From contig JBAMDO010000274.1 in the NCBI GenBank assembly GCA_037074765.1, forward strand, positions 1 to 56,215: a DNA stretch of 56,215 bases. Reading direction: 5' to 3'. Position 1 is the first letter of the stretch. The number at the start of each line of letters is the position of its first letter. Positions 24,464 through 37,361 of the stretch are shown here, in pieces. Below the pieces are notes generated by a model. That model worked only from the letters and a program-made list of their open reading frames with translations. It made no database searches and was not told the origin of the DNA. The position numbers and the translations under genes were made by a program. This DNA comes from Mansonella perstans (Eukaryota; Nematoda; Chromadorea; Rhabditida; Onchocercidae).

Positions 24464-24642
24464 TCGTGAACTTCTCGTGAGAGATCAATGGTTAGCCAAT
24501 ATTATCCAACGTTTAGACCAGGGATTGTTGTGTTGAGTTGAATATAGTGTGTTGAATTGAGTTTTGAATTGAGTGTGTTGAATTGAGTTGGAATGAGTTG
24601 CGGGAGCACCTCAAACTTGGGTAATTAAACCTTTATTAAAAA
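24464..24642 (-). repeat. Right terminal inverted repeat, expanded
   Basis: Inverted copy of the left arm with about 30-40 extra bases made of TTGAATTGAGT-like units, indicating local expansion of the subterminal repeat after or during amplification. Confidence 0.9.
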
Positions 24643-24644
24643 TA

Positions 24645-26205
24645 GGTTATTCAGCTTTATATATTCTGATCTCCCATTTTATATGCAGAACATCCTTCAA
24701 CAATATTAGGTTTGAACGAACACTATTTCCTTATATGAGCAGAAACAGAAAATAACAGTTTTACACAAGCGAAATTTTTTAAATGAAGAAAAAAAGCATT
24801 TTTATGAATTCTGAGTAAGCCGTTTCGATTTTCATATAAAAAAGGAGATAGGAATTAATGAAAATTTCGATCAAAATTAATGAATAAGACAAATATTGTT
24901 TAATCAACAGATATTGTAATAATTAAAAATTTACAGGAAATTATGAAAATGATTCGTGTAATTGAACCATCAGGAAAGTATTCAGCAGTTGTCACAGTTT
25001 TGCACTGATTGTTTACATTCATTGCAGTTCGAAACACATGAGTTTTCTGGTGATATAACACAATAAAAGACCCTGAAATATGTCATGGTTATTCCATTTT
25101 TTTGCAATCCGTTAAAAATTTCAACCATTTTTTATTGTGTTTGTTTATCAGCTATTAATTAAAATAATTCGTTCTCTCTAATTATAAGTATTTATTAATT
25201 ATGGTTGCTCATCAGTTACTCTCAAAATACTTTTTTAATTTAAAATGATCTTGAGCTGAAAGTCTATTTTTCTCTAGTTTATTATCTTGCACTTCAACGC
25301 TAACTTTCAACCGCAAATTTAATCTTAATTTAATTTTTTTTTTTGCCAGCGAATTAATTATTAAGCTAAAATCAACTGAGTGACATTAAACGACCGAAAA
25401 TTATTTGATATATTTTTATTTTGCATTACTTCACTACTTTACCATTAACTTATGAGAACTCGATGACAAATTAAGATAAAGTCAAGAATTTCAGCTATAC
25501 CATAATTATGATAGATAATGAATAATAAATTGCGTCAGTTAATGATATTTAAATCAGATCGCGTAAAATCCACAATTTACGTAAAAACGTGAAAACAATT
25601 AAATAAAAAAGTAAAAGGAAGAGAGATGATAATGATTTTGGCAAAAAGAAGGTAAAGATTAATTAGAATCAAGACGTATTTTACCGAGAGCGAAAGAAAG
25701 GAGAAAATACTCCGCAAATCAATAAATATTGCAAAATATATATTTATTACCATGTAGATACAGCATGAAATAAAAATAAATCTTCAAAGGAACCGCTTTC
25801 ATTCAATTTTCTGCTTACTTTTACTTCAAAATTTTTAAATCTTTCCCAATCTAGCATTCAAAAATCCTAGGTGACAACTTCATCTTTATTTTTACTTCAA
25901 AGAGTCAGTGCAATTCTTTCAATTTTCACTTCCGTTTCCAATTTCAATTGTCATCTCTAATCCCAATTCCATGCCTCATTTAACTCCAATTCCACCCGAA
26001 ATTTCAAATGCGAACTTTTTGTCACAATTCTACAGGTTCATACACCATTTGCGAATTGCTTTTTTTTTTTAAATTTTATGAAAATTTCATCTCAATTTTG
26101 ATGAAACAAAAAAAAAAGAAAACGTGATAGATGAAGGAAGTGAGCGATAGAGTGTAGATGTGGGATAGATATCGTTTATACAATTACAAACTATGAATTC
26201 ATTAA
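24645..26205. other. Intergenic region between the TIR element and SNX17
   Basis: AT-rich with short homopolymers. I see no exon, RNA gene or element. Confidence 0.5.
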
Positions 26206-26207
26206 AA

Positions 26208-26246
26208 TACGTAACTTAAATTATATACGTAACATAAATGTTACGT
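26208..26246. promoter_or_regulatory. Cluster of ACGTAAC boxes upstream of SNX17
   Basis: TACGTAAC at 26208-26215 and 26226-26233, then the inverted GTTACGT at 26240-26246, lie 95-130 bp before the SNX17 start codon. The core resembles bZIP (PAR/CEBP-type) half-sites. Spacing and position suggest a promoter element, but binding is unproven. Confidence 0.3.
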
Positions 26247-26327
26247 TTACTGACCTGCGTAGGTATGTGTTGACATGTTGTAGATACATGTAGACATCTT
26301 TTAAATGCTGTCGTCTTATAATTATTT

Positions 26328-26337
26328 TTCATTTCAG
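26328..26337 (+). other. Splice acceptor directly before the SNX17 start (possible spliced-leader site)
   Basis: TTTCATTTCAG ends two bases before the ATG. In nematodes this arrangement is typical of spliced-leader trans-splicing; a cis-spliced untranslated exon is the alternative. Confidence 0.45.
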
Positions 26338-26339
26338 AA

Positions 26340-29300
26340 ATGATTCACATTTCGATTCCAACAACGCAAACGTTGGTTGAAACAGACGGAAGCCGTACGT
26401 ACGATGTGTGTTATCAAATTTTCTTATCAAATAAATTAAACTGCAAATTAAACAGTATTTACCGTTTCGTTTTCATTATATTTTGAAGTAATTAAAATTT
26501 TTACTTATCACTTTATTTACTCATTACTTAATCATTTGATATTTGTTTTTTTTTTCTCCTATTTATAGAAAGACATTTTCATTTTCTATGATTTCTTTTC
26601 TTTTCAGTCACTGATATTTACTGATATAGTGGTGTAGTGAAAATATAGTGAAAACCAATAATTATTACAGACCATTTAATAACGACAATTAACATTATTG
26701 GTTTTCAGTAATTATTGTAATGAATGATAATTATTTACCAGTAAGGTGGTATAGCACTAGTCCTTTGATGTATTTATTATCAGGCTTTCGATATATATGT
26801 CAATGGCGCTTATCATGCAAGCGTACGATATTCTCATTTATTGAAACTTCATGAGAAGTTACGTACCCATTTCGGATCGAAATTAAAAATACCCGATTTT
26901 CCACCTAAAAAATTATTCCGCACATTAGATCAAAAAACATTGGAAGAACGGAGAATAGCATTAGCACGTTATTTTCAAGCGAGTTAGTTTTTTTTCTGCC
27001 TTGTTGAAATTCAAATGAAAGCAGAACTTAAGTTAAAGTCAATACTGGAATGAAATATTCATCTTGCTTACTTTCAGTGAGAATCGAAAAATCTTGAAGT
27101 AAGCTAAATAACATCATGTGTGGAATATACTTTATTTTGGTATTTTCAATCTTGTTAGTTGCCATGATTATTCCTTTTTTTTACTTTTATTATTATGGTT
27201 TTGTTTTCAGTAGTTCAGCTTCAGTCAGTCGCACAACACTTCATAACTGAAGAAGCTTTTCTTACTTTTCAAATCGTGAGTGAATTTTATCTTATTTTTC
27301 CGACACGTTCAACTATAGTTCAATTTTAAACTGATAGCGTAAATGAATTATGTTCTTTTTCTTCAGGAATCATTTCGACCTTCTTCTAGTAATGTCTCAG
27401 TTGATATTTTCATGGCAGACGGTACCAAGGAAACCGTCCGCTGCAGTGTTGAACATCCTACCGAAATTATTTTAAAGGTTCCTTACGAAAAGTATCTGGA
27501 GCGTACATTTATCATATTTTTTCTTTTTTGGAAGACAAGGAAATTATTTTTAGCGATTTGCTAATATTATTGGATTAAGTATTGAAAACATCGGGAATTT
27601 TGGTTTATTTGTGGCTAAACAACGGTATACTGGTGATGATGGTCACTTTATGTCTTCACCTGTTTCAACGAAATATCCAGATACACTCTGTTTGCTATTC
27701 ATATATTAATAATATAAAGCATAAATAACTTTGACAGTGAAATAATAAGTTAATGCAGATGTCTCTATTTTGATGGTATAGCTAAATTTGAAGGCTACAC
27801 GATTATTTAAATAGTCTGGATTAGATTTCCTCAATCGTTGGATTTTTATTTCAGTTCTGGACTTCTCTCATTTCTTGATAGGCTGACTTTTAATAAGGAA
27901 TGATTTCGTTATTTTGTCACCTCATATTTTAAATTTATCGTTAAGCACATGTTTATGCAAGCTTTTTCATAGTAAGAATAACAGAGACCTATTTGAGCCT
28001 ATTAGACGAAAAGATTGATGCATTTTGTGACAGCTATTATCTAAAATAATTATTTCTGATGTTCAAGATCTCAGAATGAACGAATTTTTTCCAAAACTTT
28101 TATTTAGCTGTACGACTGTTGCGAAATTTTGAATCACCTTATTTATCGATTCATTTGTTAAACCAGAAGTCGGCAGCGGCAGGATTGTTTTATTTTATTG
28201 TTATTAGGAAATTAATCTGGGATCCGAGAGTTGAGGAAGAGCTTATGGATGATCCAGGAGCTGTTTTATTACTGTATAAGCAGGTGCACATTTTAATTTT
28301 AACTTTTGGAAAAAATTTTTAATTTATAGTTTTCATCGAAGGTTTGTTGGAAATATGAGCAGATTTTTAGAACATCTGCGCATATTTTTCCTAGATTTTT
28401 TTTTCTTTCCTAGATTATCTTTCTGAGGAAAAATTTTCGGAAGCTAATGTATACTTCTGAGCACTTTATTTTAGGATAAAAAAATATCTGGAAAATATTT
28501 AGGCTGTAAGTGATCTGCATAATGGTTATTTTGTTCCTCGTAAAACAGAAATCAAAAATCGTTTGTTAGCTTTGGAAGAGCAAGGCAATTATATTCAGGT
28601 GAATAGATTTTTGTTTGCTTCGGATGATTGTTAGAAGAAAATATTGTTAGTTAACACTTATTCATGCTCAGTAGGAATTGGATTCTCTGATTTTGATTCT
28701 GAAATGAGATAATTCAATTTTACATAGTTTTTCTCTTGTCAATTATTTACAGTAGAGGCAATAATTATGGAATACAATTGATACTCATTTAAACACTTAT
28801 ATCTGTTGTCCGTTTCGGTGAGGATCGACGAGTGATTTCTAAGATGATCAGTTGGCTATTCTTTCATGTTGCATTGTTTCAGTTTCTTCGCTTGTGTCAT
28901 TTGGAGCCAAATTATAGTTATGAAATTTTGGAGCCCTGCTCAAGTAATTACCCGCGACAAAAAACGGAATGCAAGTTGAAAGTTGGCCGACGCAATATTA
29001 TTTTGGAATTCAACGATGAAGGAGCTAAGGATGGTGTGAGTGTGCTTGATGTTTCAATAATTTCTTATTTTGTTCAGTTTAAAACTTTACTAGTGGTGCT
29101 ATTATTTTATGAAAAATATACTTTTTGCTTTTAGCCATTTTACATTTAAGTATCTTATAATGTTTGTCCCTGATCAATGAATGGAATTTTTATACTGCCG
29201 AATGACAAATTCTGTTCTTCCAGATGTTTTTTAGTAGAGTGAAACTCGCAAAGTTAAGATGGATTTGAATTTTATGGAAATTTAAAATAAATTTCACCTA

Positions 29301-30797
29301 CGGTATCAGTGTTTCAACTTCTTAGGCGTCTTATGCAGAGTTTCGAGCAACAAGAATACGCGTATGGCGGATTTCTGAACAAGACAGTATCGGCTTTACT
29401 TTCATGTTCGAATATCTAATATCGAAGGGGACATTTCAGTGGATTACGTTACATACCAATCAGGTTTTGCTTCTTATTCTGCTCCGTGCATTATTAGCGT
29501 GAGAAAATTCCGGACTTTTTTCATTTTTAACTTCTCTGAACTATGACAGTTTTGCTTGAATATATTTTGAGATTGGGGAGGAAAGAAAGGAGAATTAAGG
29601 TGTTTGCGACTGGATATCTCAAATTTATATAGGTCAAACTTTAATTCGGTTAATGTTTAAATGTAAATCTGGGCCAGAATGGACTTTAATTTTAGGCCAT
29701 TTTGCTCTCCTTATTGCTTCAATCGATTGGATTTGAAATTCTCAGGGAACATCGCTCCTTCATGACCACGGTGAATTATTTCTCTTGTCCTATATTTAAT
29801 TTTTTTTACCTAGCCATTTTGTTAAGTTCATTTAAGAACGGTTGTAGCGATACTACCTTTTTGCATTGAATAATGATTGTAATGTAAAATGCATAATGTC
29901 GTTTCACTTGCCATTCTGTGCAATTTCGAAATCTTTTCAGTTTTTATCTTCTTTGTAATGCAGTTGCTTGCTGTATTTCTAATGGACTTGGTAATCTGTG
30001 ATTTTGCTATTTTCTAGTGGTGTTGATAATATATTACTGTTTTTCTTATATTTAGTTTGGTAGTCATGACTATGATTATCCAGCAAGAGATGTGTTCAAA
30101 ATTTATTCTTCGCAAGAAAATAGTTCTATGGGATCGCCCATTATTTCGAAAGCTGTTCAGTATTTTATACCAGTAGAGAATGATGGACGGAGAAATTCGA
30201 TACAATCGAAAGAGGTCGAAGAAACGGAAATTATTGCAAATCGTGATCCATTAATGAATGGTCGAAACAACAATGACACTGTTCGCTCAGTGGATACAAG
30301 CAATCATCGTGGTACTGTCACTCATATACAGCATTCAGAAACAGTTGCCAGTGATTCAAATGAATCTGTACGGGATGCTTTTACTACAATTTCGGTATAT
30401 TTTTAAGTTTATTTTATTTCTAAATATATTTTACTTAATGAGCAATAAACATTAATTAAATTCTATGACTGTTCGTGCCAGGATTGTTCTGTGTTTTCTT
30501 AGGAGTGTTATTACTTGATATTACTTATGATTGTTGTTTAATAAATGTGTTCTGTAAGATTATCTGTTAACTAACTAATATGCGGAAATAGATTGAAAGA
30601 TATAGCTAAAATTTTCAAAAATATAATTTGGATATCATGATAAAATGTCTTTTTATAAATAAATTCAATTCTTATAAATAAATTGAATTTTTTGAAATTA
30701 CAATTAACACTCAGATGTCGTTGACTTATTAAATTTGTTTCAGAAGGCATTGCTGTTCAGAAATGAAAATTTTGAAATTACAGACGATGACTTATAA
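26340..30797 (+). CDS. SNX17/snx-17: Sorting nexin 17 (PX-FERM), 11 exons
   Basis: Exons: 26340-26405, 26784-26982, 27211-27275, 27367-27477, 27554-27641 (or ending 27632), 28108-28283, 28503-28598, 28883-29035, 29326-29463, 30056-30394, 30744-30797. Phases agree; about 494 residues against 470 in human. The PX domain covers about residues 3-110, with RYSHLL (37-42) carrying the Arg/Ser that contact PtdIns3P, then DFPPKKLF. An atypical FERM module follows (ubiquitin-like F1 from about 115; F3-like part with [11 protein letters not shown] and [20 protein letters not shown]). A Ser/Asn-rich linker of about 100 residues is unstructured. The tail ends FEITDDDL, matching the acidic -DEDL end through which human SNX17 recruits Retriever. 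SNX17 sits on early endosomes and recycles NPxY-bearing receptors and integrins away from lysosomes. Confidence 0.96.
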
Positions 30798-33700
30798 TCG
30801 TTTTTCCTGAGATGTGAAATAGATTCCCAAGCGAATCATAAATTTCTCAATTTCTTTCATGCAATGAGGTTGTGATTCATTACTTTGTACGTATTCTATA
30901 GCCACATCCTGAGCTCATGTTTGTGAAATTTTTTTTTTGAACGAGAAGGATTACATATACCAGTATTCAACAATTTTTTTATTTCCACGTTTTGTCATTT
31001 ATGATTGTATTTCACTTTTCATCTTTAAATTCTCTTCTTATTTATCTGAACTTTGTCCGAATATGTTCGATTGAATATGCTCCTTCCTGTTTGTCTGTGT
31101 TGTGAAAATTGCATTTCTTTGTATTATAAGCGTCCGTAGGACTTTCAGAAAACGCATTAGAATGCTAGTTTAAGTTGTTTGAGATTTTGCCAGACTTATA
31201 TAGTCAAAAGTAATCTGGATTAATTTAGGTTTATTTTGCTGTTAGAATTTGCTGATCTCGAAGAGGGTCATGTTGTGCCAAATGTTGTACCAAATGACTA
31301 GATAGTTTTCATCGTGTTGATTAGAATTTCACTTGAGATTTTACTTATCATTGATTCTGATAAAAATTTGTTTCTTCCTATAAATTATTTTGGAAATTGT
31401 TATTTTTAAAAATTGTTTAGAAATTTCGGCCAGATTTTTCAGTATCACAGTATTACGTTTATTTGATGTATTAATTTGATACCTGTTTCAGAAGAATGGT
31501 TCAAATGCGATTATATTTTACGTTGTTTGTTTCCTTCCTATATCAGTTTATTAAATGAAATAGTATGAAATAATCTCTCTTGCTATTATGAAACTTTCCA
31601 TTATTTCCTGTAATGTTATTTATTCAAAGCAATGTTTTGCATCATTTAGTTCGATATAATTTGCTTCCAACGATTTTTTTTTTTTTTTTTTATAACTGTG
31701 GGTGTTATATTTCTAATTTATTTTTTTTTTCTTTTCATAATATTTCAATTTCATATCAAAATCAATTTGTTTTTTATATTAAAATATATGGAAAATTTTT
31801 TATTACGAAAAATTTGGATGTTGCATTTAAATTTTTTTTTATTTCACTGTAATACAGCAATATAGTAATATAGTAATGATATATTTGGATGATACTAAAT
31901 GAAAGAGGACTTTTTGGAACAATTATTTTTATGGCATTGTTCGTCCATCGATATGATGTGCCAAGTTTTGTTATAGAGGAAATTCACGAAAATGTTTGTT
32001 TACTTTACGAAATTCTAACAGATTTTTAATTTCTAGATAATGATTCCAAAAATTCCAATGTCATTTGGTTAGTCTGGTTGATTTCGACAACCATTTTTTC
32101 GCAGTTGTTTACTAACTTTGTAAAAAAAGCTAAGAGTGGTAATAGATGAAAGGCGGAAAAAGAAGGCGCATTTATACCACAAATGAATCACATTTCTAAC
32201 ATTATTGCTATCACTGTTTTATCTTACAAATATCTTTTCCTTGTGGAAGTATTTTGGGATTAGAATTGAAGTTAATATAGTCAATAAAAATGACAATTTC
32301 AATAATCATTTCTTACCACTCATGTTCAGTTGCAATATTCAAGTTCCGCATGTTCAATTGTAACATTCAATTTCAATATTCAATTCCGATATTGTTGAAT
32401 TAATTATTTTTTTAAGTGTTACTCTATTTCAATTAAATCGTGTAATAAACTGAAATCGATTCTCGAAATATTATTTCGTATTCTTTAACTATAATGATTC
32501 GATAGATTGGATTGGATAATTGATATTATAAATTATGCTGAATCTTCTTTCGAAGTTTTCCCATTCAAATGAATTTTTATCATTGTTCAAACATTCCACT
32601 CTTACCTTTTTTTTTATATTTTTAAAACTTTAAAAAATTCCATCACTGATATTTCGAAATTCTAATTCTGCCCGTTTTTCTTTACTCACGTTCTGGTAAC
32701 AAGTCTCTATTTTTTCTAATCAAAGAATTTAGCAAACTATCACTCATCAGCATCTGACTAAAATATCAGGTGTTTCATGCTGTTTCATATATTGCGCTGA
32801 AGAAAAACTCAGCACAGTAAAGAAAACCCCAAAGAAAACGCCAACTTCATCCCACAAACACAGCTTTCTAATAACCCAAGTCTCAGGTGTGATAGCTGAT
32901 GAGTGATGTCAATTTATAATTTCATTTTCATGCTAGCTTTTAAAAATTGTCATTTCAATTTCATGTCAATCATTTTATGCAACTACTAACAATTTTGCTT
33001 TAATTCAATGACATTTATTAAAATTTGTTGAATGAAATATGTTAGCAATCCATTAGCAAAAAGTTCCATTTAATTTTACATAAAAAATTTGTAAATTTCA
33101 ATTTATACAGAAAAAATTATAGTATGAATTAAAGGTGAAAGGTCAGGAAGAAAGAAATTATCATTAAAGATTAAAAAACAACTGTATAAGACGTATATCG
33201 GAAATAATTTTAGCATTTTTATAATGAAATAGTGAAAGATCCTACAAATATTGTTGAATAAAGTCCCGAATGTAGCATCCGGAAAACAAAGAAATATTCC
33301 ATTTCCATTTCCGGAAAATAAAAAATCGAGTGAAAAAAGTGATGGAAAGTTGGAGAACTTTTTAGATTAAATATCAGAATGAAAAAAGTAACAATTTATG
33401 ATATTCGGTTTTCTGTTTTCCGGTTAAATAATTGTTGCAAAAGTGAGTAGTTTTAGCCGTTACAGTTTTCTTATACAAGAAATTAAGGTTTCGAGTATAT
33501 TTCCATTATTATCATCATCATCATCATCATAATCATCACTGATATCGTTTACTTCAAAATAATCAACATCGTTATTCAACATTACCTATCTTTATTGTCA
33601 TCAGTATCATTGTCATTATCATTATCGTAATAGTCAATAATATATCACTGCAATCATTATAGCGAACTGCTGAAAATCTGTCCATAGTAACATCGTTCGG

Positions 33701-33957
33701 AACTGCAGAATCATTGCTCAATTATAGCTATTTTTATTGGTGACAATAACTGATACAATCGAAATGGACATCAAGAAAACGAAAGAAAGTAATTGTGATA
33801 ATATAACAATTTATTCAGATATATAAATAATAACACAACAAAAAAGAAAACGAACGAATGTGCCTGGAATATCCTGGAATCAATCAGGAATTATTTCCCT
33901 TGATTTCGATTTTTAACAGAAAAAGCGATTTCATTTTCATCACTTTTTTTATTCTCT
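30798..33957. other. Intergenic region after SNX17
   Basis: AT-rich, convergent between SNX17 (+) and the small Cys-rich gene (-). It holds poly-T runs, an ATC/ATT trinucleotide stretch near 33510-33650 and one inverted repeat (32739-32907). No exons are recognised. Confidence 0.55.
32739..32907. repeat. Short inverted repeat enclosing ~143 bp
   Basis: ATCACTCATCAGC at 32739-32751 is perfectly inverted at 32895-32907. The interior is C/A-rich and less AT-rich than its surroundings. It could be a small MITE remnant or a hairpin-forming segment. Confidence 0.5.
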
Positions 33958-35099
33958 TTAGCATCTATGATGATATGGTGGACATGGAATACAACAACAA
34001 CAGCAATCTGTATCAAATTGTTCACCGATAAAACATCCACAGCAAAATGCCAATAATGCCATTAACCAACCGGAACAACCGTTATATCTCGGTCTTTCAC
34101 TATAATATATAATTATTTAAAGTATAAGATATAAACGATAAATGAAATTTCAAAACTTTGGTATTATTTATTATTTTGAAAATATTTTTAATCAAAAAAT
34201 CTTTTTTTTGCCGCTTTGTTTTTAATTTATTTTAATCTTTCGATTAAAAATTATTTTCGGAAAGAACTTTTTATGTAATTCCATTTTTTTTTTTTTTTTT
34301 TACATCAGATAGTGATAAATTTATTTCGAATTAATAACTGGATTTAAATTCTTATGCAATGAAGAAATTAAAATTCCTTTTAATCTCTAAAAGCAAAATT
34401 TTTTTTTCTTTTTTCATATAATAATTTTTATAAACGAAGCAAAAAATTTACTGATAACATGTTGGCTGAGGACAGTAATAGCCTGGGGCTGGAGCTGATG
34501 CATATGGATAAGAATAACCTGCCGGATATGGTCCATATTGTTGACCGGGAAAATTCTGTAGCAAAAAATTGATCAAACTAAGGAAAAATTAAGTACAGTA
34601 ACATTTTACATACTACTATACAGTATAGTGTAAATGATAATTATCAGAATAGATTTGAAATTTTTACTCTAAACTGCGTTTTTTAATTACTTTCGTAATT
34701 CGTAGAATTTCAAGAGAATAAAAAAAAGCATTTTAAATCTTAGATTCAAATCTCGAGCAAATCAATAAAATTTAGATTAGCTCAAAAGTATATACCTAAA
34801 TAAAAGTTGAGTAATGAATTGTAATAAGAATGAAAAAAAAAAGTTTTATTATAAATACAAAGTTATGATTAAAGCATTTTTTTCCCACATAACTTACTAT
34901 ATTTAAATAAATTAGAAAAATTAAAATCCAATAAAATTAATTACAAAACGTTCACATTCGTTAAAATAATCCCATACTTAATTAAAGTAAATAATTTCAT
35001 TTCTCAATTAACTTTAAAAAAAAAGTCAATGAAAGTGAATAAAAATAAATTTTAAAAATTTAATTAAATTTTTTCTAGAAAGGAAACAAAACTTACCAT
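33958..35099 (-). CDS. Small Cys-rich, Pro/Tyr-rich protein (CYSTM-like), 3 exons
   Basis: Exons on the minus strand: 35099-35097 (the ATG only), 34555-34452, 34099-33958; phases agree and give 82 residues. Residues 2-40 are rich in Tyr, Pro, Gly and Ala (MNFPGQQYGPYPAGYSYPYA...). Residues 44-61 (CSGWLMALLAFCCGCFIG) form one short hydrophobic, Cys-containing segment. The tail has five consecutive cysteines (68-72) and ends CIPCPPYHHRC. The order of a YP-rich cytosolic part followed by a Cys-rich membrane-anchored module recalls CYSTM/CYSTM1 proteins, which are small stress-linked tail proteins. The extra CCCCC-IPC tail is not part of that family as I know it. There are 13 cysteines in all, candidates for S-acylation or metal binding (inference). 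Gene model strong, family name tentative. Confidence 0.8.
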
Positions 35100-35106
35100 T
35101 ATTAAT

Positions 35107-37055
35107 TAATTGAATAAATGAAGCTTATATTGATTTGATAATCGTAATAATAATAATAACGATAACAGACCACTTTTTGTCAACTTCTGAACGAAAAAAG
35201 GAATATCTTTCGTATGACAAGGATTTGCCTTCTTTTCCGCTTTCTCTTTCTCATCGTTACTCTCTTTCACTCTTTCATGTCTCTCTCTTTCTTCTCTTGC
35301 CATCATATTTCTTTCAATAACTTATCAACTGTCAACAGGTTTTGAATTGATTTCAAAATTGTTAGTTTAGAGGGAAAAAATCAATAAAAGACAATTCAAC
35401 TCGTGACATTTCCATGTATGGTAGGCAATCATTGCAGCATTTATGAGTCATACCTTAGAAATTGATATTAAATTTAAAAAAAAAAAAACAAAAATCTACC
35501 AACTATATGCCAATGATATTTATGACATATCAGAAAATGATTGCTCATTATCTTATCAGAAAATTTCCGGCTGCATTTTCCGTTTTATAACAGTTAATAT
35601 TCCGGATGCTCAGATTAATTTTTTGATTTGAAATGATATAAAATGTTAACCATTTACACAATTGTATATATATGTACATCATACTTATAATATCATCCTT
35701 ATCATTGATATTAATCTTATCACATTGATACTGATGATTAGCTTGTTATCAACCGTAAAAACTATTTTCAACTTCACGAATGAATAACTTCTTTCATTTT
35801 AATAGTAATTGAAATCTTTAGGATAAGAATTAAAACGAACAATCAATAAATGACATTTTTTATAAGGTTTTTGTAGTTCACAATAAGGATCTTTATGATC
35901 TAAAAACAAAAAAAAAATCTTCGTTAATAAAAGTGGGAAAAGAAAAAGATAAAATATCACGAAAAATAAAGCTAGAAAATTTTTCATTTTTTTTTTTAAT
36001 AATTTAAGTAAGGTAAGAAAAGTAAGTCTTACTAATAAAAGGTAAATGTAATAAAAACTGAATTTGTCATTTGTTATTGCTGGTTTGCTTTTTTTCCTAC
36101 TATCACTGTCATTACAAAGTATCAAATAAAAACATTTCTACCACAAAAATAAAATTAATTTTGTTTTTGCAAAAAAAAGTGTATAACTAAAATTAATGCA
36201 TTTCTGGCAATAAACGAAAGAAATGAAATGTTGGAAGGGAACTTGCTTTTTTTTTTTAAAAAAAAGGATGACAAAAAAAAATTAATTGGAAGAAAATACA
36301 GTAACACATGCAAAAAAAAAGTGCGTATGAAAAGAGAAAAAGTTGACAAAAAACAAAAAAAAAAACAAAAAACAAAAAAAAATTGAAAATTTGTAATTTG
36401 AACAAAATTTAACGATACAAATTTCGATTTAATAGATTAAAAGGGTAATGTCAAATATATGTCATCGTTTTTTTTTTTTGTACTTGTCATTTGTTAAAAG
36501 TTCAATGTTTTTTTTTTCTTTTTTTCATCAGCAATGAACAAATAGTTGAATAATTTGAAATCATATTTTATTAAAAAAGTTTAAATTTTACTAGCTTAAC
36601 TTTATTTTTTGACTACAATATTACAACATTTAACAGTATGATTTTAACAGTAACACAGTACAACAAGTTAACAGCTTTTTTCACCGATATTTTCGAAAAA
36701 AAATTTCTCTTAAATCTTTTATCAAATGAAAGCATAATCAAACATCAGAAATTATCATTGAGCAAATCTGAAATAGTTATTTTTATTTTTGCAAAAAATT
36801 TCCAATAATATTTTTGAAAGTTTTTTCTTCAAATTTCAAAAAAAACTTATTTTCCATTCAATAACAAAAATTTCGCATTATCTTTTAGTTTTCATGAAAA
36901 CTTTATGAAAATTGAACTTTTCAAAAGAAAAAAGAAAGTTTTATAAAAATTTTCACACATATTTTTTTTGCTTCATTTTTATAATTATAATAAATTTATG
37001 AAAGTTGAATTTGATTTTTTCTGTAAATTTTCAGCTTTCATAAAGTTTGCTTTTC

Positions 37056-37088
<33 letters not shown>

Positions 37089-37361
37089 AAAGCAGAATTA
37101 AAAATCAAAGGCTTTTCATACTATACTTTTTAATTGAGAAAGAATAGCTTAATTAAAAATGAAATTTTTTGCAAGGAAATGCGCATTTTAATGAAATATA
37201 AAACAAAAAAATTTTACACATGCAAAAATGAACATTTTTCAAATTTGATTTTACAAATAATTTCAAATTAAAATTTGGACATTTGTCAGTGTAATAAATT
37301 AATGGATGAATCAAAATGTTTTTGCTTTTTTTTTTTGCTGTTAGAAGAAGAGAATAAAAAA
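35107..37361. other. Intergenic region between the Cys-rich gene and TMC
   Basis: Dense poly-A/T including a pure A run near 37059-37086. Open frames at 35799-36349 are pyrimidine-driven and have no recognisable domain. No gene called. Confidence 0.5.

Larger units (their letters stand above)
23585..24642. mobile_element. TA-flanked DNA transposon with long terminal inverted repeats
   Basis: The left arm (23585-23723, 139 bp) and right arm (24464-24642, 179 bp) are near-perfect inverted copies. They share GGTTTAATTACCCAAGTTTG, AGGTGCTCCCGCAACTCA, CTGGTCTAAACGTTGG, ATAATATTGGCTAACCAT and an AGAAGTTCACGA inner end. The right arm is longer through extra copies of a TGAATTGAGT-type subterminal repeat. 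TA dinucleotides at 23583-23584 and 24643-24644 fit a TA target-site duplication, as in Tc1/mariner-like elements, but the ends do not show a typical Tc1 motif. The interior holds no recognisable DDE transposase, so it is probably non-autonomous. The superfamily is unassigned. Confidence 0.9.

Noticed and set aside
35799..36349. Phe/Leu-rich minus-strand frames
   Set aside because: Products of poly-A/T tracts; hydrophobicity reflects TTT codons, not a membrane protein.
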